NCBI GenBank assembly: GCA_002482965.1
Contig: DLGZ01000004.1
Location: forward strand, 105,014-169,013
Direction of reading: 5' to 3'
From: Verrucomicrobiaceae bacterium UBA7681
GTDB lineage: Bacteria; Verrucomicrobiota; Verrucomicrobiia; Verrucomicrobiales; Verrucomicrobiaceae
Length of the DNA: 64,000 bases
Part shown: positions 62,308-64,000 of the stretch, piece by piece
Position numbering within the stretch: the first letter of the stretch is position 1
Layout: every line of letters begins with the position of its first letter
Notes under the pieces: model-generated
Told to the model about the DNA's origin: nothing
Database searches by the model: none
Seen by the model: only the letters and a program-made list of their open reading frames with translations
Position numbers and translations under genes: made by a program

Positions 62308-62336
62308 AAAAAGCGGGTGGAGGACCACCCGCTTTT
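62308..62336 (-). terminator. Intrinsic terminator of the 175-residue gene
   Basis: A 12-bp perfect stem AAAAGCGGGTGG/CCACCCGCTTTT (62309-62336) with an AGGA loop, followed on the minus strand by a T-run. It lies 29 bp after the stop of the gene at 62366-62893 and upstream of the amt promoter, insulating amt from that transcript. Confidence 0.85.
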
Positions 62337-62365
62337 GGGAACGCACCGGTTGTTTCAATTTTCAG

Positions 62366-62893
62366 TTACTTGGCGAACGGGCTGAGAACGATTTTTTTGA
62401 ACTCTTCCGCCAGCTTGGTGATGGCATCTTTGGGGCCCGTGAGTTTCACGAAGATGTTTGACTCTCCTGCGGGAACAATGGCGGCGATGAGGGTGTAGTT
62501 CTCACGCGGCGTTTTGGCTCCCATGGGGGGGCCGTCATTGTAGGTGCCGGTGGCGGTCACCAAGGTGATTTTGGTGCCGCCAGCATCCAGTTCCTCACGC
62601 TTTGACTCAGGGGTGCCTGCAAACTGCCCCAGCCAGCGTTTCACGTTGGCTTCGGTGTCGCCACCGCCACCAGGGCCGGGGAAGCTGTAAAACACGGCTT
62701 CAACGGGCTTCTCGGCACCTTCCACTTTAGCAGCCAGCGTTCCTGCGCGGAACATGCCAGTGCTTTGAATTTCGGCCCAAGGGGTGGCGAACTTGAAGGT
62801 GAGCCCGTTGACTTCGAGCTTGCCCTCCTCGCCACGAACGATGGAAGTGAGCGAGAGCAGTGCGATGAACGTGGGGATGAGGAGGCGTTTCAT
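62366..62893 (-). CDS. Exported protein of unknown function
   Basis: A 175-residue protein with a signal peptide (MKRLLIPTFIALLSLTSIVRG) and no membrane segment after it. The mature part is beta-rich with a Gly-rich YSFPGPGGGGDTEANVKRWL region and LVTATGTYNDG; it ends in a helix (ITKLAEEFKKIVLSPFAK). I recognise no family with confidence, although DUF-type exported proteins of this length are common in Verrucomicrobiota. It lies 25 bp downstream of the azurin-like gene on the same strand and shares its transcript and terminator. Confidence 0.65.
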   Translation of the reverse strand: MKRLLIPTFIALLSLTSIVRGEEGKLEVNGLTFKFATPWAEIQSTGMFRAGTLAAKVEGAEKPVEAVFYSFPGPGGGGDTEANVKRWLGQFAGTPESKREELDAGGTKITLVTATGTYNDGPPMGAKTPRENYTLIAAIVPAGESNIFVKLTGPKDAITKLAEEFKKIVLSPFAK

Positions 62894-62918
62894 GAGGATG
62901 AGGTAGGTGAAAGGGAAA

Positions 62919-63392
62919 TTACTTGGTGACGTGCATCACTCCGCGCATCAGCATCCAGTGGCCGGGGAAGGTGCAGATGTAGGGATAGTCACCGGCTTCA
63001 GCAGGTGCGGTGAATTCAATGGTCTCGCTCTGGTTGGGCTGCACGAGCTTGGTGTTCACCACGATGTCGGGCTTCGCGGCTTCGGGGATGTAGCTCTTCG
63101 CCATGCCCTGAGGATCGGCGAGCATGGCGTTGGCGAGCGCACCCACGGCGTCCATTTTGCCCGGCTTCAGCAGAAGGAAATTATGCGGCTGTGGCAGCAC
63201 GCCGCCGGTGTTGTTGAGCGTGAGCTTCACCTTCTGGCCGGCTGTAACGCTGAGCTCGGTTTTTTCGAAGCTGAGCGGCGACGCGGGATTGGCGCTAGGC
63301 TTGAGTTCAATGACGGCGACGCTGGCATCCTGGGCAAAGCCGGTGAGGGCAAGGGATGCGATGGAAGTGAGGAGGAGGCAGGTGTGCTTCAT
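62919..63392 (-). CDS. Azurin/plastocyanin-like copper protein
   Basis: A 157-residue blue-copper-type protein with a signal peptide (MKHTCLLLTSIASLALTGFA). The mature fold starts with LSFEKTELSVTAGQKVKLTL, and the type 1 copper ligands are the His in LPQPHNFLLL and the Cys-x4-His-x-Met-type YICTFPGHWMLMRG cluster, the arrangement found in azurin and auracyanin. It would shuttle electrons in the periplasm. Electron partners are not visible nearby. It is followed by the 175-residue gene at 25 bp. Confidence 0.88.
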   Translation of the reverse strand: MKHTCLLLTSIASLALTGFAQDASVAVIELKPSANPASPLSFEKTELSVTAGQKVKLTLNNTGGVLPQPHNFLLLKPGKMDAVGALANAMLADPQGMAKSYIPEAAKPDIVVNTKLVQPNQSETIEFTAPAEAGDYPYICTFPGHWMLMRGVMHVTK

Positions 63393-63528
63393 GTTTTTTG
63401 TGGAGGGTTTTGTGGGGGAAGCTTAATCGGGCCTTGTCGTCCCGGAATTTCAACTACTTTCGTGGCAGTTTGGTCTGTTATGCTTTAGTCTGGCACGAAA
63501 GTTTCTTGCCGCCCCTGACGTAGTCACA

Positions 63529-64000
63529 ATGTATATGAACGAGTTTCGTGAAACATCCCTCGCCGCCCATTCGCTCAGCCGTCGCCAGGTTTTGCGGGGA
63601 CTGGGTGCGATGATTTCATTGCCGTTGCTGGAATCTTTCGGCGCGCGCGCCTTTGCTGCGACCAAAACCGCGGCCAAGCCAATGCGTGCTGCATGGATGT
63701 ACATTCCCAACGGTGTGAATGTGGAGCAATGGATGCCCACGGGAGAGGGCGCGGCCTACCAGCTTTCGCCTTCGTTGAAGCAGATCGAGCAGCATCGCGA
63801 TGATTTCATGGTGGTCTCGGGCCTGATGCAGGATTTTGCCCGCAGCCATGGCAATGGAGGCGGTGACCATGCGCGTGCGACGGCCACGTTCCTCACGGGT
63901 TGCATGCCAAAGAAAACGGCGGGTGCAGACATTCATCTCGGTGTCTCGGTGGATCAGATCGCCGCGCAAAAGATCGGCCATCTCACGCGGCTGCCCTCAC
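63529..64000 (+). CDS. DUF1552 family protein, 5' part (cut by window edge)
   Basis: The first 157 codons of an open frame that runs off the right end. It starts with a Tat-type signal (LSRRQVLRGLGAMISLPLLE), then AAWMYIPNGVNVEQWMP, which is typical of DUF1552, and FMVVSGLMQDFARSHGNGGG followed by HARATATFLTGCMP. DUF1552 proteins are large exported proteins found in Planctomycetota and Verrucomicrobiota, usually next to a DUF1592/DUF1588 cytochrome-type gene that would lie beyond this window or elsewhere. An ATG two codons later (63535) is an alternative start. It is divergent from the azurin-like gene across 136 bp. Confidence 0.85.
   Translation, partial: MYMNEFRETSLAAHSLSRRQVLRGLGAMISLPLLESFGARAFAATKTAAKPMRAAWMYIPNGVNVEQWMPTGEGAAYQLSPSLKQIEQHRDDFMVVSGLMQDFARSHGNGGGDHARATATFLTGCMPKKTAGADIHLGVSVDQIAAQKIGHLTRLPS

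Overview
The window looks like a chromosomal segment of a Verrucomicrobiota bacterium, most likely Verrucomicrobiaceae or Prosthecobacter-like. This is an inference from gene content: a DUF1552 protein cut by the right edge, a PmoA-type (DUF6807) protein, two secreted FAD-dependent oxidoreductases with golvesin-like C-terminal domains, beta-propeller glycosidase-like secreted proteins, a CE15-type esterase, a GntR/LacI hybrid regulator, and weak or absent Shine-Dalgarno sites before most genes. No phage, transposase, integrase, CRISPR array or rRNA was seen. There is one tRNA, tRNA-Lys(CTT).

Layout. 1-2.9 kb: a secreted FAD oxidoreductase bracketed by arrays of the same 9-bp repeat. 2.55-6.3 kb: an accessory islet holding palindromic repeats, an orphan antitoxin-like ORF and a strikingly AT-rich gene for a DUF4062 plus HEAT-like protein, the best candidate for an undescribed defence or signalling factor. 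6.3-11.7 kb: a zinc acquisition locus (znuA, a small unknown gene, znuC, znuB) divergent from a TonB-dependent receptor across a Zur-like palindrome. 11.8-14.4 kb: exopolysaccharide initiation (polyprenyl glycosylphosphotransferase) and a GT2 glycosyltransferase. 14.4-17.1 kb: a GntR/LacI regulator divergent from a secreted glycosidase-like protein. 17.2-28.9 kb: kamA, a B12-type radical SAM gene, a DUF1826-like gene, a SufR-like regulator without the expected cluster ligands, a lipoprotein, an AsmA-like protein, VOC, a BNR-type secreted protein, lipA and an AhpD-like protein.

29-41.3 kb: a long NagB with a C-terminal PIG-L-like domain that has lost its metal motif, a Fur-family regulator, a hybrid histidine kinase, rimO, a tannase/feruloyl esterase, a large membrane protein with two degenerate kinase domains, and a stand-alone PIG-L deacetylase. 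41.3-52.2 kb: tRNA-Lys, a PL14-like lyase, a Tat-exported unknown protein, the tatD-DUF6807-FAD oxidoreductase cluster, further secreted proteins and an orphan MlaE permease. 52.3-57.8 kb: a glycerol facilitator, then a ROK kinase-ppx-ppk1 operon for polyphosphate metabolism. 57.9-64 kb: a CE15 esterase, a CPBP protease, the ammonium transporter amt with a sigma-54-type promoter and an intrinsic terminator, two small secreted proteins (one azurin-like) and the partial DUF1552 gene.

Taken together, the segment serves polysaccharide scavenging (lyase, esterases, propeller proteins, PIG-L and NagB), metal, nitrogen and phosphate homeostasis, and cell-envelope polysaccharide synthesis. The least explained parts are the DUF4062 gene, the tandem pseudokinase and several enzymes that keep a fold but have lost catalytic residues (PIG-L half of NagB, Ppx, ROK, SufR-like). 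Functions are assigned by reading motifs by eye; no database search was possible.
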